From positions 62,001-126,000 of the forward strand of contig NZ_JAGPYN010000006.1 of the NCBI RefSeq assembly GCF_018069805.1: a DNA stretch of 64,000 nucleotides, given 5' to 3'. Positions within the stretch are counted from its first letter, which is position 1. Every line of letters starts with the position of its first letter. The stretch is from Pseudoalteromonas ostreae. Lineage in GTDB: Bacteria; Pseudomonadota; Gammaproteobacteria; Enterobacterales; Alteromonadaceae. Positions 1 through 9,109 of the stretch are shown piece by piece. Below the pieces are notes generated by a model. The model was not told the DNA's origin and made no database searches. It worked only from the letters and a program-made list of their open reading frames with translations. The translations under genes and the position numbers were made by a program.

Positions 1-1506
1 AACTGCGGTATGACTTAACCCTAAACGCTTAGCCAATTGTCTCGAACTTGGGTAAGCAGGGTACAACTTACGTAATAATGTAGCCTCAAAACGCTTTACA
101 GCTTGATCGAGCGAGCCCTCAAAATCAGACTCCAAATACCCTAAATCATGGGTAAATGCAGGTAATTGCAAATGCTCAACACGCAGCTCGTTATCATCTA
201 ATAACGACACAGCGCGGTATATCGCATTTTCTAATTGGCGGACATTGCCCGGCCAAGGGTAATCTTGTAAAAACGACAAACATTCTGCAGATAACTCTGG
301 CGTCGCATGACCATTTTGCTGCGCATATTTTTGAATGAAATGCTCTGCAAGTGGCCCAACATCCGCTTTACGATCACGTAGTGGAGCAATCTCTAAAGTC
401 AGTACATTGATCCTATAGTATAAATCTTCTCTAAACGTACCCTCTTGTACCATCGCGGGTAAATCTTTTTGCGTGGCGGCGATAATACGTACATTTACTT
501 TTACTTCGTTCTCATCGCCAACTTTTCGAAATGTGCCATCTTGTAAAAAGCGCAGTAACTTGGTTTGAAGTTGGGTAGACATTTCACCCACTTCATCTAA
601 AAATACCGTGCCACCATCCGCTTGCTCTAATACGCCGCGTTTTGGCGCTGCATTTTCTTCATAACCGGCATAACCAAATAATTCAGACTCAGCAACATCA
701 TCAGGCAATGAAGCGCACGATAAAGCGATAAAAGGTTTCACAGAACGGTTAGATGCATAGTGGCAAGCACGAGCCAATAACTCTTTACCTGTGCCGGTTT
801 CACCTGTAATAAGTATCGGAGCTTCAAGTTGCGCCATTTTACGCGCTTCACGAACCACACGACGCATCGCGGTGCTAAAATTATGAATTGTCGCAAAACT
901 CTCTTGTCCGTAACGTCGAAACGCACTTACCTGCTGACCTAAGCGGCTTTGTGATTTAATGTTGATCACCGCCCCTGCGAATACATCGCCTTCATTGCCT
1001 TGTGGTACAGCAATTGGCAAAATATCCGCAATAAAATCCTCTCCTGCCACCTCAACCCGAGTTGTTTGGCCCAGTACTTCTTTGCCTTCTAACCAACGGG
1101 TAAAGTTAAAGCCTTTCAATAAATTATTAATATTTGAGCCAATAACTTCTTTTTCAGTCAACTGTAAGTCTTTACATGCAGCATCGTTGCAGAGCCTTAC
1201 CCAACCTTTGGCATCAATTGAGATAACCCCATCAGGTAGCGCACGCAACAATGTGTTGAGCTCATTATGCTCGCGCTCAGAAGGTAAAAAAGCGGTGGTA
1301 CGTACATCCTGCACACCATCAATTAATCGAATTGAAGGCATAATTTTTTGAAACTGCTCAAATTCAATCGGTGGAAAACTCACATACATACGACAGTTAA
1401 TTGAATCAACTTCAATACCTTTTAAATCAACGCGGTAGTTGACTAAAATATTGAGTATTTCTTGAGCAATACCGATACGGTCTGCACAATGGATATCTAA
1501 ACGCAT
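1..1506 (-). CDS. tyrR: Transcriptional regulator TyrR (3' end cut by window edge)
   Basis: Reading the minus strand from the ATG at 1506 gives about 502 codons that run off the left edge, so only the last residues of the DNA-binding helix-turn-helix are missing. The N-terminus (MRLDIHCADRIGIAQEIL) is an ACT domain, followed by a PAS domain at about 80-190 and a sigma-54-type AAA+ domain with Walker A GETGTGKE and Walker B-like FLDEVGEM. The GAFTGA loop that contacts sigma-54 is replaced by FGYAGYEE, as is known for TyrR, which acts with sigma-70 RNA polymerase. The last readable residues (RLGLSHTAV) are the start of the HTH. TyrR senses aromatic amino acids and controls their transport and catabolism. 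hppD and fah lie in the same window, which fits. An unrelated NtrC-type activator is unlikely given the ACT domain. Confidence 0.93.
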   Translation of the reverse strand, partial: MRLDIHCADRIGIAQEILNILVNYRVDLKGIEVDSINCRMYVSFPPIEFEQFQKIMPSIRLIDGVQDVRTTAFLPSEREHNELNTLLRALPDGVISIDAKGWVRLCNDAACKDLQLTEKEVIGSNINNLLKGFNFTRWLEGKEVLGQTTRVEVAGEDFIADILPIAVPQGNEGDVFAGAVINIKSQSRLGQQVSAFRRYGQESFATIHNFSTAMRRVVREARKMAQLEAPILITGETGTGKELLARACHYASNRSVKPFIALSCASLPDDVAESELFGYAGYEENAAPKRGVLEQADGGTVFLDEVGEMSTQLQTKLLRFLQDGTFRKVGDENEVKVNVRIIAATQKDLPAMVQEGTFREDLYYRINVLTLEIAPLRDRKADVGPLAEHFIQKYAQQNGHATPELSAECLSFLQDYPWPGNVRQLENAIYRAVSLLDDNELRVEHLQLPAFTHDLGYLESDFEGSLDQAVKRFEATLLRKLYPAYPSSRQLAKRLGLSHTAV

Positions 1507-1576
1507 TTCACCCTCAAAAAGAGAAAATCTATATGCCAAGAATAATACGCGAACTCCACAATGGAGGATAGTCTAT

Positions 1577-1594
1577 TGTAAAGATTTTTGGACA
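1577..1594. promoter_or_regulatory. Candidate TyrR box upstream of tyrR
   Basis: TGTAAAGATTTTTGGACA matches the TyrR consensus TGTAAA-N6-TTTACA at 10 of 12 defined positions, including the invariant G and C. It sits about 70 bp upstream of the tyrR start, a position suited to autoregulation, which is known for E. coli TyrR. It also lies upstream of the capA-like operon on the other strand, so it could act on either gene. A short inverted repeat, CTCCA-CAA-TGGAG, lies between it and tyrR. Confidence 0.45.
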
Positions 1595-1684
1595 AGTGAA
1601 ATTATCCGTTATGAAAAAGACTTTTTGTCGCAACTGACTATAATTTAGTATGAATGATAATAGAATAATTCAAATATTTGGCTA

Positions 1685-1713
1685 ATATCATTCCCGCAAA
1701 AAAAACATATAAT
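1685..1713 (+). promoter_or_regulatory. Possible promoter of the capA-like operon
   Basis: A perfect TATAAT hexamer at 1708-1713 lies 45 bp before the capA-like start codon. The hexamer 17 bp upstream (ATATCA, 1685-1690) matches TTGACA poorly, so only the -10 is convincing. A second TATAAT lies near 1640. The 250-bp tyrR-capA gap holds no gene. Confidence 0.3.
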
Positions 1714-1757
1714 GAAAATGTATTAAAAAATGTAACTACAGTGATAACGAGGCCTAT

Positions 1758-3983
1758 TTGAAAATCAAAAAATGTAAACTCTTTTTTATTATCTGCCTAG
1801 CTCTAATTATCACTGCCTGTAAGGTTGAAGACCCTTATGATACAGGGGAAACTCAGGCGCAAAAGAGCGAAACACAACTGCGTGATGATTATTTAAAACA
1901 AACATTTAATGGTGTTATCACAATAACCGATGAGCAAGCCAATAATGTGGCTGGCATCACGGTTGCGTTTGCAGGACAGCAGTATCAAACAAATGCCAGT
2001 GGACAAATTAATTACTCAGGTATTACAACAGGTAACCATCGGTTAATGATCGCTGATGAAAATTACTTCCCTGCTGTCGCTACAATCAAAATTACTGCTA
2101 ATAACGCTCAACAACAGCTTATCTTAACAGCTAAAAGTAGTAATTCGATTAGCCTGCTGTTTGCTGGTGATACTATGTTTGCACGACGTTTTTTAGATCC
2201 CTCTTTAGCGACTATGACGGCTGCGATCCCTGATGTCGCAGGGGCACTTATTCGTCCAGCAACAGCCAGTGAAAATGCTCAAGCATTAACACAGTTTGTC
2301 GCGCCATTTTTCCAAGCGGCTAATTTTTCATCAGTAAACTTAGAGACTCCGATAACAAATAGTCCTGAAGCAGCACATCCAACAAAAGAATTTAGCTTTT
2401 TTTCATTACCTGAAACGCTGGATGGGATCAAAGCCATTGGTATTGATTACGTCGCACTAGGAAATAATCATGTGTATGATTTTTTAGAAGATGGCCTCAA
2501 TGATACTTTGCTTGAAGTTGATATCGCAGGCCTTGCTCACAGTGGCGCAGGGAAAAACATCGCCAGTGCTTACCAAGCAAAGTTCATGAATGTGGGAACA
2601 CTCACGTTAGGGCTTTTTTCAGCGACCTCCATTACAGGTAAAGAACATGCAATTACCTATGTTACCGGTGCCACAAAAGGCGGTGCCGCAGATTTAACAG
2701 AAACAGAATTAGTCTCCAACTATCTTAATGATGCAGTGCAAAATAGTGATTATGTCATTGCCCAAATGCATGGTGGTGATGAATACACTTATCAACCCAG
2801 CGGTTACATTAAAGGCAGGTTTAATTCTTTATCCAAACAACAAACCAATTTATTAGTTGCCCATCATCCGCATATTGCCCAAGGCTTTGCAGTTTTTAAT
2901 GATGTACCTGCCATTTTAGGCTTAGGCAATTTTGTGTTTGACCAAGACCGCTTAGAAACGCTGCTTGGCGTTGCGGTGTTAGTAAATGTAGACAAAGATG
3001 CATCTCCTATGACGAAGCGGGCTTTTGCTTACCCTATTTATGTTGAAGGATATCAGCCTAAATTTACCAATGGTTTTTTGAGTGATTATTTATTACGACG
3101 TCTGGCTGAGTTTTCTGATAATAACATTACCTTGATCCCACGAAATGGCTATGCCGATGTATTTTTCAGTCCAGATCAAGCGACTGTTTCTCAGCACACG
3201 GAAACAGTTACAGTTACCCCAAATCAAAGCATTCTAGATTTACGCAACTTTGCTCCATCAACAAAAGCATTTTTATCTAAACTTGAAATTATTAACGGAT
3301 CGCCAAGTGATATCACTTTAGGCCGTGATTTAATGATTTTCGGTGATTTTGAAGATTGGGATAACGATGATGAACAATTAGAAGTTGCTCGTTGGGATCA
3401 CACCGGCGACAGCGTAACGCCTTGTTTAAGTGGTGCTCGTTCAGGTGCGCAAGGCTTATGCTCTGCTCGTACCCAGTTTGACAATACACCGTCACTGCTG
3501 CCATTTCGACAAACCATCCGTGCGATGGAATTACCTAATGATGATGGCTCAATTGATGTCTTTAAGGAGTTTAGCTTATTTGGTTACAGTAAAGCTGAAA
3601 ACGCCGGAAAGCTAGACGCTAAAATAGTTTACACCACCGCCGAGGATGGCCTTGAATTTTCTACTCAATTAGTCGATATTGAACCTGCTGGCAGCCATGA
3701 CTGGCAAGCATTAAGCTATGACTTTTCACTGCCTTCAGATGAACTAACACTTGGCCCTGACCAGTTACCACCGCGCGGAATTAAAGTTACCTTGCGTCAT
3801 TTTTCGCCCAATAGTAACGAAGCAAACTTAGCCTTAGATGATATGGCAATGATTTCATGGCAACAAAAAGTAAACTTTACTGATGCGATGTGGCGCACGG
3901 ATAAAATCCATGGATTTGACTTTTTACGTTTAAATGCAAAGTCTTCTGTTACGTTTAAACTAACGTATAGCACCTTTAATTAA
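1758..3983 (+). CDS. CapA/PgsA-like lipoprotein (poly-gamma-glutamate synthesis family)
   Basis: 741 residues. Starts at TTG 1758, five bases after ACGAGG; no better ATG is in frame. The N-terminus is a lipoprotein signal ending LIITAC (Cys21). Residues about 45-125 look like a small beta-sandwich (carboxypeptidase regulatory type). Residues about 130-430 are a CapA/PgsA metallophosphatase-like domain: GDTMFARRF near 136, NLETPIT near 194, GNNHVYDF near 235, QMHGGDEY near 336 and AHHPHIAQG near 368. About 300 further residues resemble a beta-rich carbohydrate-binding module; Bacillus PgsA (about 380 aa) lacks this. In Bacillus, PgsA is needed for poly-gamma-glutamate synthesis and export. As first gene of a seven-gene run containing CapC- and CapB-like proteins, it probably has the same role on the periplasmic face of a membrane. 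The exact substrate is not shown by the sequence. Confidence 0.82.
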   Translation: MKIKKCKLFFIICLALIITACKVEDPYDTGETQAQKSETQLRDDYLKQTFNGVITITDEQANNVAGITVAFAGQQYQTNASGQINYSGITTGNHRLMIADENYFPAVATIKITANNAQQQLILTAKSSNSISLLFAGDTMFARRFLDPSLATMTAAIPDVAGALIRPATASENAQALTQFVAPFFQAANFSSVNLETPITNSPEAAHPTKEFSFFSLPETLDGIKAIGIDYVALGNNHVYDFLEDGLNDTLLEVDIAGLAHSGAGKNIASAYQAKFMNVGTLTLGLFSATSITGKEHAITYVTGATKGGAADLTETELVSNYLNDAVQNSDYVIAQMHGGDEYTYQPSGYIKGRFNSLSKQQTNLLVAHHPHIAQGFAVFNDVPAILGLGNFVFDQDRLETLLGVAVLVNVDKDASPMTKRAFAYPIYVEGYQPKFTNGFLSDYLLRRLAEFSDNNITLIPRNGYADVFFSPDQATVSQHTETVTVTPNQSILDLRNFAPSTKAFLSKLEIINGSPSDITLGRDLMIFGDFEDWDNDDEQLEVARWDHTGDSVTPCLSGARSGAQGLCSARTQFDNTPSLLPFRQTIRAMELPNDDGSIDVFKEFSLFGYSKAENAGKLDAKIVYTTAEDGLEFSTQLVDIEPAGSHDWQALSYDFSLPSDELTLGPDQLPPRGIKVTLRHFSPNSNEANLALDDMAMISWQQKVNFTDAMWRTDKIHGFDFLRLNAKSSVTFKLTYSTFN

Positions 3984-4007
3984 TCTCTATTCTATTTGGA
4001 GCTAATC

Positions 4008-5993
4008 GTGGCTTTTAAACAACAATTTTTTTTACTTAAACGCCAACGTGATTTTTGGCTTACTATTTGCCTATTCATCATGGTGGTGATCTCAAATTCA
4101 TTATCACTGTTTAATTCATCAAATGCCTTTTTCTATAGCCGTTTAGCAAATCTTACCCAAAGCCAGCAAAGTAATGTTGTGATCATTGAAAGTGAGCATT
4201 TAAGTCGCGAACATAATGAACTAGTACACCAATTATTAAGCTACCAGCCAAAAGCAATATTAGTTTTTGCTAATGAACAACTAACAGTAAATAAAACCTT
4301 AACGGGCATGCCACAAAACTCTGTTTTTTACCCACATCCTAAAAATGACTACTGCCTACCACATATAAATGATTGGTCAGGCTACAATGTTGAATTAGCC
4401 GCTGTGACTGACAGCCCATGCCAGGCAATTTGGCCAGCACTGTTTAGCGACCTTGATAGTAGTAAAAGTGTATTGCTTAACTTTGCTTTAGCCCCCTCTG
4501 CACTACCAAAGTTTTCAGCTGAGCGGCTGATAACAATGGATATTATGGCCAGCCAGTTACAAAACAAAATCATTATTCTCGGTCAACACAATGCAGGCTT
4601 GGGGGTAAGACTTAATGCGCCTAAATTAACACAAACATCAAACTATTTATTACTTACGGCTTATATTGCCGATACACTTGATAAGCAAAGTAGTATATCG
4701 CTACTGACGCTATGGCAAAGCACCCTGCTGCTGCTGAGTATTTCTTTACTACTACTGTTCGCTTTTCAAAAATTATCAATTAGTTATAGTATAGCCATTG
4801 CAGTACTAACAAGTGTCTGTTGGTTTGGCCTAGGATATTTTGCTTTAGTGTTTCAACATTTATTTTTACCCGTTGGCCAGATGACCATTTTTACCTTTAT
4901 CACGCTAGCGTGGGTAATACTGGTTAGAAAACTCAACGAAGACAGAGAGCTCACGAACCTAGTCGGGAATATTCAACAAAAAATGGCTGGGCGCTATTTA
5001 CCAAAGTCATTTATTTCTCAAAGCTCGCCTTGGGATGCCATTATTCGCTTGGTAACTCAACAGCTTGCTTTGAATAAATCGATATTTTTAGCGCGCAAAG
5101 AAGGCGATCACCGACTAACTGAAATAAGAGCCGTCAATTGTCACCTTAGCGATATTAAAGAAATGCGTCGCGATTATAAGCGCGCGCCATATTCAGATGC
5201 TTTAAAAGAATTTGCTGTAGTACCTATTTTAAGCCCGTTTTTTAATGAGCTAAGCGACGGTGAGCTGCAATATATCGTGCCATTGATCTATGCTGGTGAT
5301 GTGCGTGGCTTTTGGGCAATGACAGTAATGCCTGATGCACAATTTAACCAACAAGCATTTGAGCGCAATGTGAATACTTTTGCCGGACAAGTGGGTGAAC
5401 TACTGTTCCATTATCGTATTATTGAAGCTCAAAATAATGCTAATGATAGCGCCCTATCTCAACTACTCACATTGAAATTACAAGAGCCGCTCAGTCAGCA
5501 AGTGAAAACGTCGATAGCGGAAATGGAACAAAAGCTAACGACCTTAGAGCATGTTTTTAATAATATTCGCTCTGCGACCATATTATTTAATTTATTTGGC
5601 CAAGTAGTGCAAATAAACAAATCATTAGAAAAACTAGCTGCACAACATCGGTTCTCTATTTTTGATTTGACTGCATTAGATTTGCTCTGCTTAGTTACTG
5701 ATTTAGATACTGAAACTGCGAAAGGTAAATTACGCTTTATGACCTTGCAAAAAGGCGATATTTATCTTCAAGCTAAGCTTGATGAAAATACCTACATACT
5801 CAATGTTCGAGCAATAGATACAAGTCATCTACAAAACGCATCTGGCGAGCCATTTCAGGTTTCAGGTATTTTATTTGAGTTTATTGATATTGCGTTTTTT
5901 ATTGAGCAAATGCCCAACAGCAAACAACTGTGTGATTCATTATCTAAGCAACAGCAGTTTTATGCACACAACTTGATGGAGCCTTCTAACTAG
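4008..5993 (+). CDS. CHASE2-like membrane sensor with GAF/PAS-like cytoplasmic part, no output domain
   Basis: 661 residues. The GTG at 4008 is chosen because GGAG (3998-4001) lies six bases before it; an upstream in-frame TTG at 3996 would overlap that site. One membrane segment near residues 15-35 is followed by a periplasmic domain of about 190 residues ending in NKIIILGQ, typical of CHASE2. Three more membrane segments follow at about 235-305. The cytoplasmic half contains a coiled linker, a GAF-like region (about 330-470) and a PAS-like region (about 505-620). No histidine kinase, GGDEF, EAL, cyclase or DNA-binding motif is visible. The gene lies 24 bp after the CapA-like gene and its stop overlaps the next start by one base. 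It may sense a periplasmic signal and act on the synthase by contact. The domain calls are by fold pattern and only moderately sure. Confidence 0.65.
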   Translation: MAFKQQFFLLKRQRDFWLTICLFIMVVISNSLSLFNSSNAFFYSRLANLTQSQQSNVVIIESEHLSREHNELVHQLLSYQPKAILVFANEQLTVNKTLTGMPQNSVFYPHPKNDYCLPHINDWSGYNVELAAVTDSPCQAIWPALFSDLDSSKSVLLNFALAPSALPKFSAERLITMDIMASQLQNKIIILGQHNAGLGVRLNAPKLTQTSNYLLLTAYIADTLDKQSSISLLTLWQSTLLLLSISLLLLFAFQKLSISYSIAIAVLTSVCWFGLGYFALVFQHLFLPVGQMTIFTFITLAWVILVRKLNEDRELTNLVGNIQQKMAGRYLPKSFISQSSPWDAIIRLVTQQLALNKSIFLARKEGDHRLTEIRAVNCHLSDIKEMRRDYKRAPYSDALKEFAVVPILSPFFNELSDGELQYIVPLIYAGDVRGFWAMTVMPDAQFNQQAFERNVNTFAGQVGELLFHYRIIEAQNNANDSALSQLLTLKLQEPLSQQVKTSIAEMEQKLTTLEHVFNNIRSATILFNLFGQVVQINKSLEKLAAQHRFSIFDLTALDLLCLVTDLDTETAKGKLRFMTLQKGDIYLQAKLDENTYILNVRAIDTSHLQNASGEPFQVSGILFEFIDIAFFIEQMPNSKQLCDSLSKQQQFYAHNLMEPSN

Positions 5994-8900
5994 TGGGCGA
6001 CTTTATCTTGCAGTTATTCCCATCGGGTGGTGGCTTAGGGCAATCGGTTATCACCACTGTATGGATAGGCATTACTGTTGTTTGTTTGTTAAATTTACGA
6101 TTTGGTTTTCCGCTTACTGGGCTTGTTGTGCCTGGTTATTTAGTGCCATTACTTATCGTTAGCCCAACCTCAGCCGTTGTTATCTTAATTGAAGCGGTGG
6201 TCGTATATGGCCTAATGCTCTTTAGCGCCAAATACATAATGCACAAGTTTGGCTACGCCGAGATGTTTGGTCGTGACCGCTTTTTTGCCATCATACTCAT
6301 AAGTATTCTTGTACGTGTTGTCATGGATACGTTATTTTGGCCATTGATTGCTAACGTGCTCAGCGGTTGGGATATAACCTTTGATTATTCATCACAGCTT
6401 TATTCCCTGGGGTTAGTTATTATCGCCCTCACTGCCAACGTGATGTGGAATGGTGGCTTTAAGTACGGCATGAAAGTCACCATTGTTCAGCTACTAATTA
6501 CTTTCTTATTAGTTCGTTTTGCACTCATGCCAATGACTAACTTTAGCATCGCCAATTTAGCAATTATGTATGAAGCGGTTGCCGCATCGATTATAGCGGC
6601 GCCAAAAGCCTATATTATTTTGGTGATCACTGCGTTTATTGCGTCGCGTGCCAATATTAAATATGGCTGGGAATTTAATGGTATTATGCTGCCCGCATTA
6701 TTGGCGCTGCAGCTTATGCAGCCAACTAAATTGCTCACATCCTTTGCAGAAACTGCCATTATACTGATCATTGGTGCTTCGCTATTAAACTTTACGCGGT
6801 TACGTAATGCCAATATTGAAGGTGCAAGATTATTGCTATTTTTCTTCAATATCGGTTTTATCTATAAGTTATTTTTAAATTATTTTGTGGTGCACTACTA
6901 CCCTGAAATAAAAGTTACTGATACCTTTGCTTTTGGTTATATGCTGTCGACGCTTTTAGCATTAAAAATATATCAAAAAAGCGCACTAGGCTTAGTGATC
7001 CGAGCCACCTTTCAAACTTCAATCCTAGGCGGTGCGTTAGCCATTGTGATCGGCTTTATTATCATGTTTATCCCTTCTTTATTTGTTACAACTGACATTA
7101 AAGAATTGCAAAGCACAAACAAAGTCAGCGCTCTTGGTCAACAGATCAGTGAATATAAAAGCTACCTTTATACGAGCAATAAAGGACAACTAGACATCAG
7201 CAGTTATCAAGCTAGTCAGGACAAAAATAACTTTAAACAAGCGATTTATGAAATTAATAAAGCCCCTAATTCAATAGAAAACTTACTGCTGAATAAACAG
7301 CGCTTAGCTAAACTTGATTTTCAATTGCAATTTGATGATAGGTATATTTACATTCGTGATGCTAGAAAAACCTCGCAACGCGGGTTATTTGTTATTTCCC
7401 GAAAACCAAGCACAGATTTCATAGTCACGGTACCATTTCCCACTTCAGAAAGTTTAGCGAGCGACTCTGCGGGGCTTATATTTTCACACTTTGACAGTCG
7501 CGCCTTAGTATTTGGTACAAGTGCTACACCAACGACAGAATTAACTCATAATAATAAACAAAGTCCTTATTATTTAGCTTTTATTGAAGCTCTGGGGCTT
7601 GAGCAACTATTTCAAGTACGGGAAGTTAACAATCGCACAAATCGTTTGTTAATCAAAACCCCTGTCGGCGCAACAAGTCAGTATTGGATTTACAATCAGT
7701 TACCAAGCTCACTCAGCCAACGTTTGATCCAACAGCTGTTAGGACATCAAGAGACTTTTTTTGGTCAAGCAACCAATAGCTCTTTACCAGCAGCAAATTT
7801 TAATGGCCAGCTGTTTGAAGTGTTTTTAAATAGTGAGAACTACACTACGTTATTAGCTAACATGTCTCGTGATGAAAGTAATAACGAGGACGACGCAATT
7901 AGCTATGCAACGCAGAGCCTGAATGAAGTGGTAGCTCTATTTGCTGACAACATTACCGCTAAAGGCAGTGGGGCTTATAAACCATTAACGGCAAATCAAG
8001 CCGCCTTGTGGGAATTTGAAATATTACACCCTCTATATCGTTTAAAAACCAAGCTGACAGATCAAGATGTAGATGAAAATATCATTAATCAACTAAACCA
8101 AATTAATGCCACAGCCAGGCTAATGGGTTATCAGCTAACATTACTCAATAACAAACAAGGCCGCTTTTTACTTATCGCCCCTTACGTAGATGGGGCAGCA
8201 AAAGCCTATGGTCAAGGTTTCTATGTCATCAATCTGACATCGAGTACCCAACTTAATATTGAAGTACCGCGACCATTATTTGAAAGTAATACTTTAAAGT
8301 TTGCCACTGAACTATTTGTCAATAGCCAAGCAGAGCATTTACTGATCGCCGGAGCCCATCCGTATGCGCATCCACAAGCGAATGTATTATTACCCAATAA
8401 CGTTGATTCATTATTTAATGTGGTTCATCAAAGCTATTTACGGTTTGCACAAAATAATGCCATTTTAAACTTACAAATTCGTAGTCACAGTGCACCATCA
8501 TGGCTCAGACCCACCGCCCTGGCTTTTGAATATACGCAATCAAATAACGCCCACCAGCATCTTTTACAAACACTTAATCACAGTTTGCAAGATTTGGCCG
8601 TTAATCACCACGTTGTGCAAGGCCAAACCGCGACAAGAGGTTTAGAGCTTGGTACGTCGCCGCAATCTGGCTATCAAATATTTGCTCCCCACAGCGAACT
8701 TGCAACCCTATGGCTTGCATCAGATTTTAAACAGCAATTTTCTGTTAACCAGCAAAGTCTTTTACAACGCTTGCTCGCGATTTCAGCGCAACCAACAATT
8801 AAAATAATGAATATAACCACATTATCGCCTGCCAATTGGCAAGCTGTAAGTCCACAACAGCAAACTCATTTTTTAAAAACGATTGAACATTATGCCAGCA

Positions 8901-9109
8901 CGCAACGCTTAACGGCACTGGCACAACTATGTAAGCCATTCGCTAACTGTGAATTACAAACAATTGAGTTTGAAGGCCGCCAAGAGTATGCCCTCGCGAT
9001 CAGACAAAAAGGTAAGCTGTTGGCAATTTTTAATCCGATAACAAACCGTCTCACTGACCAAAACCGTTTTAACACAATGATGATTGAGGGATCGTATGCT
9101 ATTTATTAA
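5993..9109 (+). CDS. Giant CapC/PgsC-like polytopic membrane protein with large C-terminal domain
   Basis: 1038 residues, GTG start overlapping the previous stop (TAGTG) with GGAG 11 bases upstream. Residues about 1-120 match PgsC/CapC: GLVVPGYL near 42 and FGRDRFFAIIL near 92 align with the GLVVPGYL and YGRRKF segments of Bacillus PgsC (149 aa). A second PgsC-like half follows at about 215-300 (FNGIMLPALLAL, then the ARLLLFFFNIGF segment). A further membrane span near 345-370 leads into about 660 soluble residues of unknown fold. PgsC works with the ligase PgsB in polymerising glutamate through gamma linkages at the membrane. A tandem PgsC with a large appended domain is far from the Bacillus form. 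The appended domain could face the periplasm and link to the downstream proteins; this is inference. Confidence 0.78.
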   Translation: MGDFILQLFPSGGGLGQSVITTVWIGITVVCLLNLRFGFPLTGLVVPGYLVPLLIVSPTSAVVILIEAVVVYGLMLFSAKYIMHKFGYAEMFGRDRFFAIILISILVRVVMDTLFWPLIANVLSGWDITFDYSSQLYSLGLVIIALTANVMWNGGFKYGMKVTIVQLLITFLLVRFALMPMTNFSIANLAIMYEAVAASIIAAPKAYIILVITAFIASRANIKYGWEFNGIMLPALLALQLMQPTKLLTSFAETAIILIIGASLLNFTRLRNANIEGARLLLFFFNIGFIYKLFLNYFVVHYYPEIKVTDTFAFGYMLSTLLALKIYQKSALGLVIRATFQTSILGGALAIVIGFIIMFIPSLFVTTDIKELQSTNKVSALGQQISEYKSYLYTSNKGQLDISSYQASQDKNNFKQAIYEINKAPNSIENLLLNKQRLAKLDFQLQFDDRYIYIRDARKTSQRGLFVISRKPSTDFIVTVPFPTSESLASDSAGLIFSHFDSRALVFGTSATPTTELTHNNKQSPYYLAFIEALGLEQLFQVREVNNRTNRLLIKTPVGATSQYWIYNQLPSSLSQRLIQQLLGHQETFFGQATNSSLPAANFNGQLFEVFLNSENYTTLLANMSRDESNNEDDAISYATQSLNEVVALFADNITAKGSGAYKPLTANQAALWEFEILHPLYRLKTKLTDQDVDENIINQLNQINATARLMGYQLTLLNNKQGRFLLIAPYVDGAAKAYGQGFYVINLTSSTQLNIEVPRPLFESNTLKFATELFVNSQAEHLLIAGAHPYAHPQANVLLPNNVDSLFNVVHQSYLRFAQNNAILNLQIRSHSAPSWLRPTALAFEYTQSNNAHQHLLQTLNHSLQDLAVNHHVVQGQTATRGLELGTSPQSGYQIFAPHSELATLWLASDFKQQFSVNQQSLLQRLLAISAQPTIKIMNITTLSPANWQAVSPQQQTHFLKTIEHYASTQRLTALAQLCKPFANCELQTIEFEGRQEYALAIRQKGKLLAIFNPITNRLTDQNRFNTMMIEGSYAIY

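Noticed and set aside
959-1351. 130-codon plus-strand frame
   Set aside because: It lies antisense to tyrR, whose protein is clearly recognisable; the plus-strand product has no motif.
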